A stretch of 64,000 nucleotides of DNA from Calothrix sp. PCC 7103 (GTDB lineage: Bacteria; Cyanobacteriota; Cyanobacteriia; Cyanobacteriales; Nostocaceae), in the NCBI RefSeq assembly GCF_000331305.1, contig NZ_KB217478.1, positions 3,135,776 to 3,199,775 of the forward strand. Direction: 5' to 3'. This document shows positions 16,936 through 26,252 of the stretch, one piece after another. Every line of letters starts with the position of its first letter. The stretch's first letter is position 1. A program made the translations under genes and the position numbers. The notes beneath the pieces are model-generated. The model ran no database searches. It was not told the origin of the DNA and saw nothing but the letters and a program-made list of their open reading frames with translations.

Positions 16936-18642
16936 ATGGTAAAATATTTTCGGGGTTTAAAGTTGAGTTTAGTAATTTTACTTAACTCTCTTTTTCCTTT
17001 TAGTCAAGTTTATGCTGGAAAGGTGCATTTACCTCAAAAGATACCTGAGCAGTCATTGAGTCAAATGCAACTTCAACCTGATATAGAAAAATTAGAACCC
17101 CGATCTTCTACGTTACATACCTCTGATGAATTGAGTTTTTCAGATACGAAACAAGGTAAAACCTTTTTTGCTCAAAAACTTAATCTCGTTACTTCTGTTG
17201 AAAATGATGCAAAATGTGAGCTAAATTGTGAAAACGAAATTACTTCGGTTTTTGAGTTATCAGATATACATCCTACAGACTGGGTTTATACTGCTCTACA
17301 ATCATTATTAGAACGCTATGGACTATCTGCTGACAAAAAGTTTGATGGAAATCGTTCATTAACTCGCTACGAATTTGCTGCGATAATAAGTGTTGCAATT
17401 AACTATATAAATAAGCAAATTGCACTGAATTCTCAAAACATAACGCAAGAAGACTTAAAACTTTTGCAACGCTTACAAAGCGAATTTGCAACAGAACTCG
17501 ATAATTTACAAAGAAGAGTAGAGCTTTTAGAACAACGCTTACCAGGAGAAAGTGATCAATTTTCCACTACCACTAAATTGACTGGAGAGGTATTATTTGC
17601 CGTCATTGGTGTTGAGGATAAAAAAAATGATAACGATAATAATATTACTCTAGGTTCGCGTGTTCGTCTTAACTTGAACACCAGTTTTACAGGTAAAGAT
17701 AACCTAAGAGTTCGCTTGCAAAGTACTAGTCTTCCTAGACTTGATAGAATTACTGGAACTGATATGGCTCGTTTGGCTTTTCAAGGAAGCGACAACAACC
17801 AAGTTCGTGTCAGTGGTTTAGATTATTCTTTTCTAATTAGCAAAGATGTCAAAGTTCTCATACCTGTTGTTGGTGGTGATCTTGCAGACTTCACCGACCC
17901 TCTCAACACTTATCTTAGTGGAAGTTCCAGAGGTGCCATCTCTCGTTTTGGTCAACGTAACCCTATTTATCGTCAAGGAGGAGGTAGTGGTTTAGGGTTA
18001 AGTTATGAAATCAGTGATGCTTTTGAGTTTGAAGTGGGTTATATTGCCAGTGATGTAGATGACCCAGAAGTTGGATTTAATGAAGCAGATTATGGCGCCA
18101 TCGCGCAATTAACATTAGAACCAGCACAAGATATAGAATTCGGTTTAACTTATATATACTCTTACAATAACGTTAATACCGGGACTGGAAGCGAGCGTGC
18201 AAACGACCCGTTTGATGATAAAAGTGAAGCCATCGTTGCCAACTCCTTTGGGCTTCAGTCTACCATTAAACTCAATCCCAATATCACCGTTGGAGGTTGG
18301 GTTGGATATACACAAGCGACAGCAACCGACTTAGAAAATAACCCTACAGCTAATATCTTCAACTGGGCATTTACCCTCGCGTTGCCTGATTTTGGTTCTG
18401 AAGGTAGCTTGGCTGGCTTTACAATTGGTCAACCACCGAAAGTAACAAGTAATGATTTTAAAGTTGGCAACAGTAAATATCAGGATTCAGATACCTCGCT
18501 ACATTTAGAAGCTTTTTATCGACTGCAAGCGTCAAAAAATCTTGGAATCACCTTTGGTGTATTGATGATTACGAACCCAGAGCATAACAGCAACAACGAT
18601 TCAATTTACGTCGGAACTGTGCGTACTACCTTCAGATTTTAA
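16936..18642 (+). CDS. SLH-domain OprB-type outer-membrane porin
   Basis: The 568-residue protein starts with a signal peptide (hydrophobic core LSLVILLNSLFPF, likely cut after VYA near residue 27). An SLH domain follows at about 110-165 (HPTDWVYTALQSLLERYG, then NRSLTRYEFAAII), next a coiled-coil stretch (LQRRVELLEQRL), and then a ~350-residue beta-barrel of the OprB/iron-uptake-porin type ending in aromatic Phe, as outer-membrane barrels do. In cyanobacteria such proteins are the major porins; SLH binds the wall polysaccharide. It stands alone after the polysaccharide operon. Confidence 0.92.
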   Translation: MVKYFRGLKLSLVILLNSLFPFSQVYAGKVHLPQKIPEQSLSQMQLQPDIEKLEPRSSTLHTSDELSFSDTKQGKTFFAQKLNLVTSVENDAKCELNCENEITSVFELSDIHPTDWVYTALQSLLERYGLSADKKFDGNRSLTRYEFAAIISVAINYINKQIALNSQNITQEDLKLLQRLQSEFATELDNLQRRVELLEQRLPGESDQFSTTTKLTGEVLFAVIGVEDKKNDNDNNITLGSRVRLNLNTSFTGKDNLRVRLQSTSLPRLDRITGTDMARLAFQGSDNNQVRVSGLDYSFLISKDVKVLIPVVGGDLADFTDPLNTYLSGSSRGAISRFGQRNPIYRQGGGSGLGLSYEISDAFEFEVGYIASDVDDPEVGFNEADYGAIAQLTLEPAQDIEFGLTYIYSYNNVNTGTGSERANDPFDDKSEAIVANSFGLQSTIKLNPNITVGGWVGYTQATATDLENNPTANIFNWAFTLALPDFGSEGSLAGFTIGQPPKVTSNDFKVGNSKYQDSDTSLHLEAFYRLQASKNLGITFGVLMITNPEHNSNNDSIYVGTVRTTFRF

Positions 18643-18710
18643 AAATATACATATTTTGAAGATTAATGCTTGAAATTGGGAATTATAAATCAGGAGTGTA
18701 AAGTCAAATT

Positions 18711-19196
18711 ATGTATCCTGATTTATTGAACGACAATATTATGCAAGTTAGCTATTTTAACTCTTTGGGCAGAAGTATATGTGTAGTGTTGATTTCCGCT
18801 TATCAAAAGTATCTTTCTCCGCATAAAAGTTTCGCTTGCGCTCATCGAGTATTACATCAAGGTGAATCTTGCTCGCAATATATTAAAACAGTAGTAGCAC
18901 GCGAGGGTATTAAAATTGCCATAAAAAAATCGCGCGAGCGCTTTCAAGCATGTAAACAAGCAAGTCAGATATTACAAGCACGCAGGTTAAATTCTCCATT
19001 TAACTTAGTTTCGGCAATATCTGAAGAACAACAAAAAAACAAGCGCAAATATTCTAATAGTATTCAATGTGATAATTGTACAAAAGATTGTATAAATTTA
19101 GGTTGTGATTCAGTTGATTGTATTTCTTTTGATTGTAGCGGTTTGGATGGTAGTGGTATGGACTGTAATTTCTTTGATTGTGGTTGTGGTAGTTAG
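18711..19196 (+). CDS. YidD-family protein with cysteine-repeat tail
   Basis: Residues 22-92 match the YidD (membrane insertion efficiency factor) family: ISAYQKYLSPHKSF, then CAHRVLHQGESCSQY and a basic segment to RR92. YidD proteins are small, membrane-associated and help the YidC insertase. A basic linker follows, then a tail with nine cysteines at 120, 123, 127, 132, 137, 142, 152, 157 and 159; six of these fall on an exact five-residue spacing. A Met at residue 11 (base 18741) is an alternative start and would leave the YidD region intact. The tail could bind metal or form disulfides, which is inference. Confidence 0.8.
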   Translation: MYPDLLNDNIMQVSYFNSLGRSICVVLISAYQKYLSPHKSFACAHRVLHQGESCSQYIKTVVAREGIKIAIKKSRERFQACKQASQILQARRLNSPFNLVSAISEEQQKNKRKYSNSIQCDNCTKDCINLGCDSVDCISFDCSGLDGSGMDCNFFDCGCGS

Positions 19197-19204
19197 CATT
19201 CAAT

Positions 19205-19276
19205 GTCATACTGAACGTAGTGAAGTATCTCTTTTTCTATCGACATTTTAAGATTCTTCGCTTCGCTCAGAATGAC
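19205..19276. repeat. Short inverted-repeat element, GTCATNCTGA family
   Basis: The left end is GTCATACTGAACGTAGTGAAG and the right end in reverse is GTCATTCTGAGCGAAGCGAAG, so the 72-bp unit is a near-complete hairpin. It lies between convergent genes and may also end transcription. It is related to the elements at 1730-1878 and 59663-59977. Confidence 0.65.
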
Positions 19277-19290
19277 AAGTATTGTTTTTA

Positions 19291-20700
19291 CTACACGTTT
19301 ACTGCCGGACGACTGTTAACTATTGAGTAATCATCTTTACTTTGTTTAACAGGTGTCGGCGCCATTTCGCTACCTGTAATTAGTCTTGCACCTCGGTTGC
19401 GGGTGATGTAATTCCATCCCCACTGCACCATGACGACTAACTTATTATTAAATTCAATCAAGAAATAAACATGCACAAATAGCCAGAATGCCCACGCAAG
19501 GAAACCTGTAAGTTTCGTAAAGCCCAAATCGACAACCGCGCGATTGCGTCCAATCACTGCTAAACTACCGTGGTCTTTATATTTAAACGGCGCCGGAGTT
19601 TTTCCTTTGAGTCGTGTTTTAATAACTGATGCTACATACTCACCTGCTTGCATGGCAACTGGCGCCACTCCTGGTAAGGGTTTACCATTTTGATGTGAAT
19701 AATTAGCTAAGTCACCAATTACAAATATATTTGGATAACCTTTAACACTAAAGTCTGATTCTACAACAACACGTCCTGCACGGTCGCATTCAATCGAAGT
19801 TGCTTCCGCAAGGGTTTTACCCAATGGTGACGCTTTTACACCTGCTGCCCATAATACTGTTTGTGCAGGTATTTGCTCAACGTTATCACCACTTTTAATT
19901 GTGACTATATTATTTTCGATATTTGTTACCATAGTACTAGTGCGTACAGTTACACCTAACTGCTTTAATGAAGCAGCAGCTTTTTGTGATAATTCTGGTG
20001 CAAACGGTGGTAAAACTCTGTCTAAACCTTCTAACAGAATTATTTGTGCTTCCGATGTATCAATATTGCGGAAATCTTCTTTCATTGTATGGTAGGCAAT
20101 TTCTGCAATGGCGCCTGCAAGCTCCACCCCAGTTGGACCACCACCAACAACCACAAACGTTAATAAAGCACGTCTAGCTTGTGCGTCTGTTTCTTTCTCT
20201 GCTGCTTCAAATGCACTAAATATACGGCGCCGCATTTGAATTGCATCTTCAACCGTCTTTAAACCAGGTGCATGTTCTTCCCATTCATCTTTACCAAAAT
20301 AAGAATGTTTTGCACCCGTCGCTAAAATCAACGAATCATAACTTATTACATCATTACCCATAAAGACTTTTTGTCCCTGTGGGTCAATACTCGTAACTTC
20401 ACCCAGTAACACCTTAGTATTTTTACTCTTATTCAATACCGCACGTAGCGGTGAGGAAATATCCGCAGGTGATACCGTACCAGTGGCAACCTGATACAAC
20501 AGTGGTTGAAAAAGGTGAAAATTCCGCTTATCAATCAGTGTAACTTGAACATTATTCACACGACTTAACGCTTTCGCTGCGTACAACCCCCCAAAACCAC
20601 CTCCAACTATTACAACCTGAGAACATTTTGGCGCCGGAGTTTCCCCTGCTATAAATAGCGTTTGGTCTAATGGTGGCTGGTTATCGACTGCATCTACCAT
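19291..20700 (-). CDS. ndh: Type II NADH dehydrogenase (NDH-2)
   Basis: The 469-residue flavoprotein has two dinucleotide folds: VVIVGGGFGGLYAAKAL near residue 30 for FAD and FVVVGGGPTGVELAGAIAE near 185 for NAD(P)H. A conserved GVAPVAMQAGEYVA segment follows, then a C-terminal hydrophobic stretch (LAWAFWLFVHVYFLIEF) that anchors the protein to the membrane. It passes electrons from NADH to quinone without pumping protons; cyanobacterial homologues are thought to sense redox state as much as carry bulk flux. It is a single-gene unit, convergent with the YidD-like gene. Confidence 0.92.
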   Translation of the reverse strand: MVDAVDNQPPLDQTLFIAGETPAPKCSQVVIVGGGFGGLYAAKALSRVNNVQVTLIDKRNFHLFQPLLYQVATGTVSPADISSPLRAVLNKSKNTKVLLGEVTSIDPQGQKVFMGNDVISYDSLILATGAKHSYFGKDEWEEHAPGLKTVEDAIQMRRRIFSAFEAAEKETDAQARRALLTFVVVGGGPTGVELAGAIAEIAYHTMKEDFRNIDTSEAQIILLEGLDRVLPPFAPELSQKAAASLKQLGVTVRTSTMVTNIENNIVTIKSGDNVEQIPAQTVLWAAGVKASPLGKTLAEATSIECDRAGRVVVESDFSVKGYPNIFVIGDLANYSHQNGKPLPGVAPVAMQAGEYVASVIKTRLKGKTPAPFKYKDHGSLAVIGRNRAVVDLGFTKLTGFLAWAFWLFVHVYFLIEFNNKLVVMVQWGWNYITRNRGARLITGSEMAPTPVKQSKDDYSIVNSRPAVNV

Positions 20701-20914
20701 AAAAAGGTTTTCCTAATTTTGACATTCCTGTCACTATTCTTAACAAATTTTAACAACTTTGTCGTAAGAGTTATTGTCTATTTTTTACATATGAAGTTTT
20801 GTTAAAGTGTCAAATATTTCGTTTTACACGTAAATAATGATACTCATTAGCTACAATGTACGATTGACATTTTTCGCAAGTTGTATATTAAATAAAACTT
20901 TAATGTAAAAGGAA

Positions 20915-20939
20915 CGGGCAAGGATGCCCATCCCACAAG
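20915..20939. repeat. Dispersed hairpin repeat, GGGCAAGGATGCCC type
   Basis: GGGCAAGGATGCCC followed by ATCCCACAAG, in the gap between the DUF89 gene and the NDH-2 gene. Partial CACAAG echoes follow to about 20970. Confidence 0.6.
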
Positions 20940-20982
20940 ATCAAGATGCCTCACAAGATATTCCACAAGAGTTTTTTGGTTT

Positions 20983-22203
20983 TTATGCAGGGTTAGGGAC
21001 TAGTTGAATTACACCCCATTGACCGTTGGTTAGCCAATTTGTATCGCTTGGCGCCACTTTTTCGATGATTTCTGATTTTATTCCTGCGGCAACTTCAGAT
21101 TTTAGGGTGCGTAGTGCAAGTAATGGCGCCGGGAAATAAGAGATAATATCGTTGATGTTGGTAGTGTAGTCCCAGTGCCTGTCACCGAGTAATCGACGGT
21201 AATTTGCATCACCTTTAATAATTGTCAAGTTACTAGCAGCTAAATCATTTCTAATTACATCGGGCATTTCCCAAAAGGCTAATGGAGATGTCCAAAAGGA
21301 ATCACTGCTTAAAACTAGTTTTCCTAACTCCAAGTATTCTTGTAGACGATTTGCAAAAAAGGTTACATCCCAATTATTAGATTTCGCAAAAAATTCAATT
21401 GTTTGATGTACATCTTGAATCATGGCATCTGAGACAAAAGTGGGATGTGGTTTGAGATGTAACTTAATTTGTTTAGCTAAACCGCTACCGAGTAAAAAAT
21501 CGACTAAACATAAATCGCAAACCAACTCAAACCCAGCATTATCAACAACTATATCAAAACGTCCTTGCTGGTTCTTGCTAATTAAATCAACTACCGAAGC
21601 TGCATCGTTGACTAATATATGTGCTTGCTGAGTCTGAATATCAAATTGAGTACGGTCGGTTTCAAATGCAGACCACAAACTTAAATCAACGCGATTACCC
21701 CATAATGCAAAATATAATAAACCTAATAATGCTCCTTCTGATTCTGAATTATCTAACCAGCTATTAACTTGATGACATAGTGTAGCGATAGCGTCAAAAC
21801 CAGTTTCTAAACCTTGAAGTTTTTGGAGTGCGAACGGGTCAACACCTTGCGACTCACCAGGAGCAAAATAACCAGTGATATTTAAAATCAAACGATAAAA
21901 ATAAGTTTCAGCAACAAACCAGGGAATATCAACCCAACGTTGCCCAAGTAATGGATGAAGGTATTCATTCCAATTATTAAAATCGGCGCCAGTATCATCT
22001 ACCAAAGGTAGTATATACCCACTCGGTAAAGCACTAGCAAGTTGTTCTAAACTATCATTAACTGTACTAGTAAAAGAATTTTCAGCTATAACGCGACGAG
22101 CAATAGCAGGCATTCGTTGCGTAACAGTATACTCTGTAAAAGAACCAACTTCGGCGCCGACAAGCGGAGGTGGTAAAGGCAGTTTAGGAAGTAATCTAGT
22201 CAT
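20983..22203 (-). CDS. DUF89/ARMT1-like damage-control phosphatase family protein
   Basis: The 406-residue protein matches the DUF89 family. Visible landmarks are RWVDIPWFVAETYFYR (substrate-lid region), DPFALQKLQGLE, ILVNDAA, and the metal-site segment VVDNAGFELVCDL with Asp-Asn and Glu. Characterised members are metal-dependent phosphatases acting on damaged or excess sugar phosphates and related metabolites; the substrate here is unknown. It begins 5 bp after the stop of the membrane-protein gene on the same strand, so the two are likely one transcript. Confidence 0.82.
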   Translation of the reverse strand: MTRLLPKLPLPPPLVGAEVGSFTEYTVTQRMPAIARRVIAENSFTSTVNDSLEQLASALPSGYILPLVDDTGADFNNWNEYLHPLLGQRWVDIPWFVAETYFYRLILNITGYFAPGESQGVDPFALQKLQGLETGFDAIATLCHQVNSWLDNSESEGALLGLLYFALWGNRVDLSLWSAFETDRTQFDIQTQQAHILVNDAASVVDLISKNQQGRFDIVVDNAGFELVCDLCLVDFLLGSGLAKQIKLHLKPHPTFVSDAMIQDVHQTIEFFAKSNNWDVTFFANRLQEYLELGKLVLSSDSFWTSPLAFWEMPDVIRNDLAASNLTIIKGDANYRRLLGDRHWDYTTNINDIISYFPAPLLALRTLKSEVAAGIKSEIIEKVAPSDTNWLTNGQWGVIQLVPNPA

Positions 22204-22208
22204 GCCAT

Positions 22209-22787
22209 TTAACCATTAATAGTAGGAACATACTGCCGTAACAAATCATCAACAGATTGTCGCTGTAACGACTTGACCATCAAGTTAGATACCCTCTTAG
22301 CCAAACGACTCGAACTTTTTACAGCCAATACATCAACATCTGGTTCCGAAGGGTTTACATTCCATTCGTAGAATAGAATTTTTTCCCACCTAACAAACAC
22401 TCCATCACCCATCCAAATACCATTTTCCATGAGTGAGGGTTGATACGTAAACCCATTTAACAACATGTAAATACCAAAAATCAATCGAGAGACACCAGCT
22501 ATTCCTTCAGAAGTGTTGTTATCTGTAATAAATGAGCGAATCGATATTGCTGCTGACACTACAAACAGTATTCCAGCAAGGAAAGCTAATACTTGACCGA
22601 TATATCTCCCACGATTGGCAATTGTTAGCAGTGACCGACCAGCTTGTGTTCTCCCCACTGCCAAGTTGAAAATCAACCAGAGAGCTAATGGAATCAAGAG
22701 AATATATAAAATGTCACTAATCTGAAGTGTCATTATTTTAATAATCGATTCTAATAGAGCGGTTTTGATGTAAACATAATATTCCAA
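22209..22787 (-). CDS. Membrane protein, possible DUF5673-like
   Basis: Two or three hydrophobic helices (ILYILLIPLALWLIFNL, VLAFLAGILFVVSAAI, VSRLIFGIYMLLNGF) are followed by a soluble tail with a WMGDGVFVRWEKILFYEW segment, resembling a PH-like or DUF5673 domain. A Met at residue 19 (base 22733), directly before the first helix, may be the true start; neither choice has a strong ribosome site. The gene lies between the FAD/Rieske gene and the DUF89 gene in a same-strand row with short gaps (28 and 5 bp). The function is not known. Confidence 0.7.
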   Translation of the reverse strand: MEYYVYIKTALLESIIKIMTLQISDILYILLIPLALWLIFNLAVGRTQAGRSLLTIANRGRYIGQVLAFLAGILFVVSAAISIRSFITDNNTSEGIAGVSRLIFGIYMLLNGFTYQPSLMENGIWMGDGVFVRWEKILFYEWNVNPSEPDVDVLAVKSSSRLAKRVSNLMVKSLQRQSVDDLLRQYVPTING

Positions 22788-22815
22788 TCTCTCTTAAAAT
22801 TAAGCGATAAAACTA

Positions 22816-24756
22816 TTAAATTTCTAATAAACCCTCTGGATTTACCGATAGAATTTCACGTCTTTGTAGCCCTTCGCTGTGTAAAATTTCGTTTGCTGCT
22901 AACAAGCCACTACTGACAGCACGCTCCATTAACCCGCATGGAAAAGGCATTTTAACCCAATCGCCTGCATAAATTAAGTTATTAATATTACTGCGAGTTT
23001 CGGGACGTTCTGCGTAACTATTAGGTGGATATCCAGAAAAGTTTTTTTGGTTGACTAGTTCATGGTGCAGGATATTAGCTTGCTTGAGTTCAGGAACAAT
23101 ATCATACAGTTCCTGCTCAAAAGTCGTGAGCAGTGCGGATTGAGTTGGAAACTCTTTCTCTTTGTAGCAGTAAGCATGTAACTCAACGACACTACCACCT
23201 GTACGTTGCGACCAGTCGATAAATTGCTGCTGGATACGGTGGTATAAAGTAATGCTGTCTGTGAGTGCGTAACCAGATAGCGATGTAAAATTACTTTGTT
23301 CCCAAGCAAAATCACGGTCAAACCAAAAGCGACACACTGCAAAGGGGTCTGCGATGCTCAACTTTTCGATTTGCTCACGCGCTTTTTGATTAACGTCTCC
23401 ATCTAAACGTTTGAAAAGCTGCTGCACCCCAGGTACATCAGTAGCAAATATATAGTAATCTCCTACAACCGTCTCTGGTTTCACAGATTCCGGTTTGATT
23501 GCAACTAATTGTAACTCGTCGGAAGCTTGGCGCCCAATAATATTAAACTTAGCTAAATCTCTTTCTGCTGGCCCTTTCAATACCTTACCATCTGCCGCAA
23601 ATACTGCACCATGACAAGGACAGTGAAATTTACCATCGTCTGCCATTTTTACGGTACACCCCTGGTGAGTACAAGTTAGCAAGATAGCTTCTTGAGTATT
23701 TTCTGCAACTGCAAACACTTCGTCTGCGGCGCCAAAATATTCAAGAGTGCTATTATCGGCAACAATATGATTACGCTTTACAGAAAATGGTACATCACTG
23801 GCGCCGCTACCCACTTGATACGTTAGAGAATTAACGCTGTTATTTTCGGCTTTAATTTGACTAACAATTGCATTCGTGACAACTTGACCACCTTTACTTT
23901 TTATTGCATCAATAATAGGTTGCACTAAACTAGTGCCCATATCATCTTTAGTACCATTAAAAGCTAATCCTTCGGGGTTGCCAAAAAAATAAAAGTGGAA
24001 GAACTGCATTAATTCTCCCACACTCATTAAATCAGGTGCATTCAAACTTGACTTCGCAAAAGGTAAAAAGTATAAGTCATACAAACCTTGAGGAAAATCT
24101 TTTTCTACCCAATCAGCAACCGAAATATTATCAAAACGTTGATAATTCTTTTCACGCTCAAATCCACCTATTGCTTGAAATACCTGTAAATGTTTAATCT
24201 TTGTTAAATTTATTCCCCACTGCAAGCGATTTGGTGAAGCAATTGCCAAATCAACAATATTCCACGGAAAAGCTGAAGTGCTGGGACGAAAAACCTCTGG
24301 TTTATAGTGTTCACGGTAAACAAGCGAATAAAAATTTAACGATTTAAAGTTATCTGTAGCGTTTAAATCTTTAACTAAACTATTTAAATTATAATACTGT
24401 GGAAAAAATCCATGAAACCCATGTTCCATTCTAAACTTATCGGCGCCGACATTAACCTGCCAACTCGCAATTTTACCTCCAAACTGCGGAGATTTTTCAA
24501 GTAAAGTTACTGCAAATCCTCTTTGACTCAATTCGTAAGCACAAGCTAAACCTGCTAACCCCCCACCAACTATCACAGCAGTCTTAGGTTGATTTAATTT
24601 AAGTGGCAACGAGAGAGCATCTTTTTGAAATACCGTTGGCTTGGGTTTAACAAACCTTGAATATCCCATTACTCCCGCAACAGTACCAACACCAAATAAT
24701 TTTAATAAAGTTCGACGAGAAATAGCAGTTTCTGGCAAGTTTGAAAGTGTAGTCAT
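22816..24756 (-). CDS. Tat-exported FAD oxidoreductase with inserted Rieske domain
   Basis: The 646-residue protein opens with a twin-arginine signal (SRRTLLKLFGVG, residues 13-24). The FAD-binding site VIVGGGLAGLACAYEL (61-76) and the following regions resemble phytoene/zeta-carotene desaturases and amine oxidases. A Rieske 2Fe-2S domain lies inside the chain at about 330-410, with ligands C362/H364 and C379/H382 plus C367/C381 for the stabilising disulfide. The flavin domain then resumes and closes near GDWVKMPFPCGLMERAV. The fusion suggests internal electron transfer from flavin to the cluster, on the lumenal or periplasmic side. It lies downstream of a TetR gene with a palindrome in the gap. 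Confidence 0.88.
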   Translation of the reverse strand: MTTLSNLPETAISRRTLLKLFGVGTVAGVMGYSRFVKPKPTVFQKDALSLPLKLNQPKTAVIVGGGLAGLACAYELSQRGFAVTLLEKSPQFGGKIASWQVNVGADKFRMEHGFHGFFPQYYNLNSLVKDLNATDNFKSLNFYSLVYREHYKPEVFRPSTSAFPWNIVDLAIASPNRLQWGINLTKIKHLQVFQAIGGFEREKNYQRFDNISVADWVEKDFPQGLYDLYFLPFAKSSLNAPDLMSVGELMQFFHFYFFGNPEGLAFNGTKDDMGTSLVQPIIDAIKSKGGQVVTNAIVSQIKAENNSVNSLTYQVGSGASDVPFSVKRNHIVADNSTLEYFGAADEVFAVAENTQEAILLTCTHQGCTVKMADDGKFHCPCHGAVFAADGKVLKGPAERDLAKFNIIGRQASDELQLVAIKPESVKPETVVGDYYIFATDVPGVQQLFKRLDGDVNQKAREQIEKLSIADPFAVCRFWFDRDFAWEQSNFTSLSGYALTDSITLYHRIQQQFIDWSQRTGGSVVELHAYCYKEKEFPTQSALLTTFEQELYDIVPELKQANILHHELVNQKNFSGYPPNSYAERPETRSNINNLIYAGDWVKMPFPCGLMERAVSSGLLAANEILHSEGLQRREILSVNPEGLLEI

Positions 24757-24808
24757 AGATTAATTATTATGTATAGTCGTATATTGTACTTATTTCAACA
24801 AATATAAT

Positions 24809-24826
24809 CTACCTATCAATCGGTAG
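24809..24826. promoter_or_regulatory. Candidate TetR operator
   Basis: CTACCTATCAATCGGTAG is an 18-bp imperfect palindrome (CTACC and GGTAG arms, 14 of 18 positions symmetric). It lies between the stop of the TetR gene and the start of the FAD/Rieske gene, about 50 bp before that start, as expected for a repressor controlling that promoter. Confidence 0.6.
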
Positions 24827-24842
24827 GTAAAGGCGAAAAAAA

Positions 24843-25439
24843 TTATTTTGGAGTCAGTCCATCTAACAAAACATCTATCATTTCATTAACTATGACTTGT
24901 TTCGCTTCAACTTCGTTTCCAGATATCACCATTGGAATACTTTCCATTACCGATAAGAAAAACCCAGCTAGTACATTAGCACAGCAACTACGAATTTCTC
25001 CTTTTTGCTGTGCTATTTCAAACATTTGCTGTACAGGGATAAATATACATCTACGAGAACTTGCCGACAACTTGTTAAGATTTTCTTCACTTAAACATGG
25101 CATATCAGTGTGCAGCATACTGAGAAGATGCACAGGAGCTTGAGAAATAAACCACTTTGCCGCACAATTTAGCTGCGTGCGTAAATTGTCTTGTTGTTCT
25201 ATAGCATGTTGTAAACCTTGATGATGATGCTCAAACTCTAGCTCGGTGACAGCTACATATAGTTGCTCCTTGCTCTCAAAATGATAGTACAGCGATGCTT
25301 GGCGAATACCTACCTCTTTAGCAATATCTCGCATTGTTACATTACTATATCCGCGCGCACGAAACAATCGCTCTGCCGCATCAATCACGCGTGAACGTCC
25401 ATTACATGTAGATAACTTGGAGAATGGCGCCTCAGTCAA
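24843..25439 (-). CDS. TetR/AcrR-family transcriptional regulator
   Basis: The 198-residue protein has the family helix-turn-helix at about 26-60 (GYSNVTMRDIAKEVGIRQAS, then LYYHFESKEQLY). The C-terminal ligand-binding part is helical and carries five cysteines, which may matter for sensing. It is upstream of, and in the same direction as, the FAD/Rieske gene, with a palindromic site between them. The decayed Rieske oxygenase gene lies upstream on the same strand, so the regulator may once have controlled both. Confidence 0.9.
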   Translation of the reverse strand: MTEAPFSKLSTCNGRSRVIDAAERLFRARGYSNVTMRDIAKEVGIRQASLYYHFESKEQLYVAVTELEFEHHHQGLQHAIEQQDNLRTQLNCAAKWFISQAPVHLLSMLHTDMPCLSEENLNKLSASSRRCIFIPVQQMFEIAQQKGEIRSCCANVLAGFFLSVMESIPMVISGNEVEAKQVIVNEMIDVLLDGLTPK

Positions 25440-25584
25440 TGTAAACTTACCTAACGTTTGGTAGTTGAATATTCGTAGTAGATTCTAGCGTCAAATTGGC
25501 AACGGATACAACAGATGTAACGGATAGTTAATTAGCTTAAAATAAGTTAATAAATAGATTCGAGATTAAATCTTAAAGGTAACT

Positions 25585-26011
25585 TTAAATACAGCCAAAA
25601 GTCACGCCTTGTTTTTTTAACCACTTACGGTAAAGCATTGAGTAACGGTCAGTTGGAAGATTTACCTCTGCTTGTAAATCAAGAGGAAGGTGAGATGGTC
25701 TTTGTGACTCAATAATCGTGCGGTCTTCAGACATAATTTTTGCCTCTGTAGAGCACCATTGTTCATTTGTCACATTATGCACGCCTTTGAATGCTGTTAT
25801 GGCAAATTAAAGTATTATTATTAACCCATCCTAATGAAAGTTTAGCTCCTCGATGTGGACAATAATCTTGCCATGCGTGAATAGACGTACCATTATGCCA
25901 AACAACAATATCTTCTCCTAGCAACCTTTTTGGCAGAACGGCACCAGGTTTTAATTCTTGAGCGTGCGCGATAACGTGCCAGTCATTTAATAATACCTAG
26001 TCTTTCTCCAT
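25585..26011 (-). pseudogene. Decayed Rieske oxygenase (pheophorbide a oxygenase-like)
   Basis: Read on the reverse strand from ATG 26011, codon 5 is TAG, followed in the same frame by VLLNDWHVIAHAQELKPGAV, then WHNGTSIHAWQDYCPHRGAK, the first half of a Rieske oxygenase domain (C-x-H ligands in CPHRG). The frame ends after about 70 codons, before the second ligand pair. A short open frame at 25585-25782 then reads SEDRTIIESQRP and ends like the C-terminus of the same family. At least 200 residues between the two parts are gone. The intact parent would be an iron-sulfur monooxygenase of the PaO/Lls1 type. Confidence 0.75.
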
Positions 26012-26091
26012 AAATACCAGCGGCTAATGTGTTGGGGAATTTACACCATCATAATATGGCAATTGGCGCATTATTCATAAAATTTGCACAT

Positions 26092-26121
26092 TGTAGAGAC
26101 GTTACATGTAACGTCTCTACA
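26092..26121. repeat. Perfect 30-bp palindrome, GTAGAGACG family
   Basis: TGTAGAGACGTTACA is followed at once by its exact reverse complement. Related inverted repeats with GTAGAGAC ends are at 28971-28998, 30431-30480 and 41819-41867. It is a mobile-looking hairpin without coding capacity. Confidence 0.75.
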
Positions 26122-26252
26122 TCTAATTGTGTATATTTATGGTGCCATTCCACTAATAATACAAATCTTTCTCAAGAATGAGGTTTGCTCAGGCGTGCGA
26201 GTTTAAATTTTTATATAAAACTTATAAGAGCGTATTTCGAGGTAATAATTAT

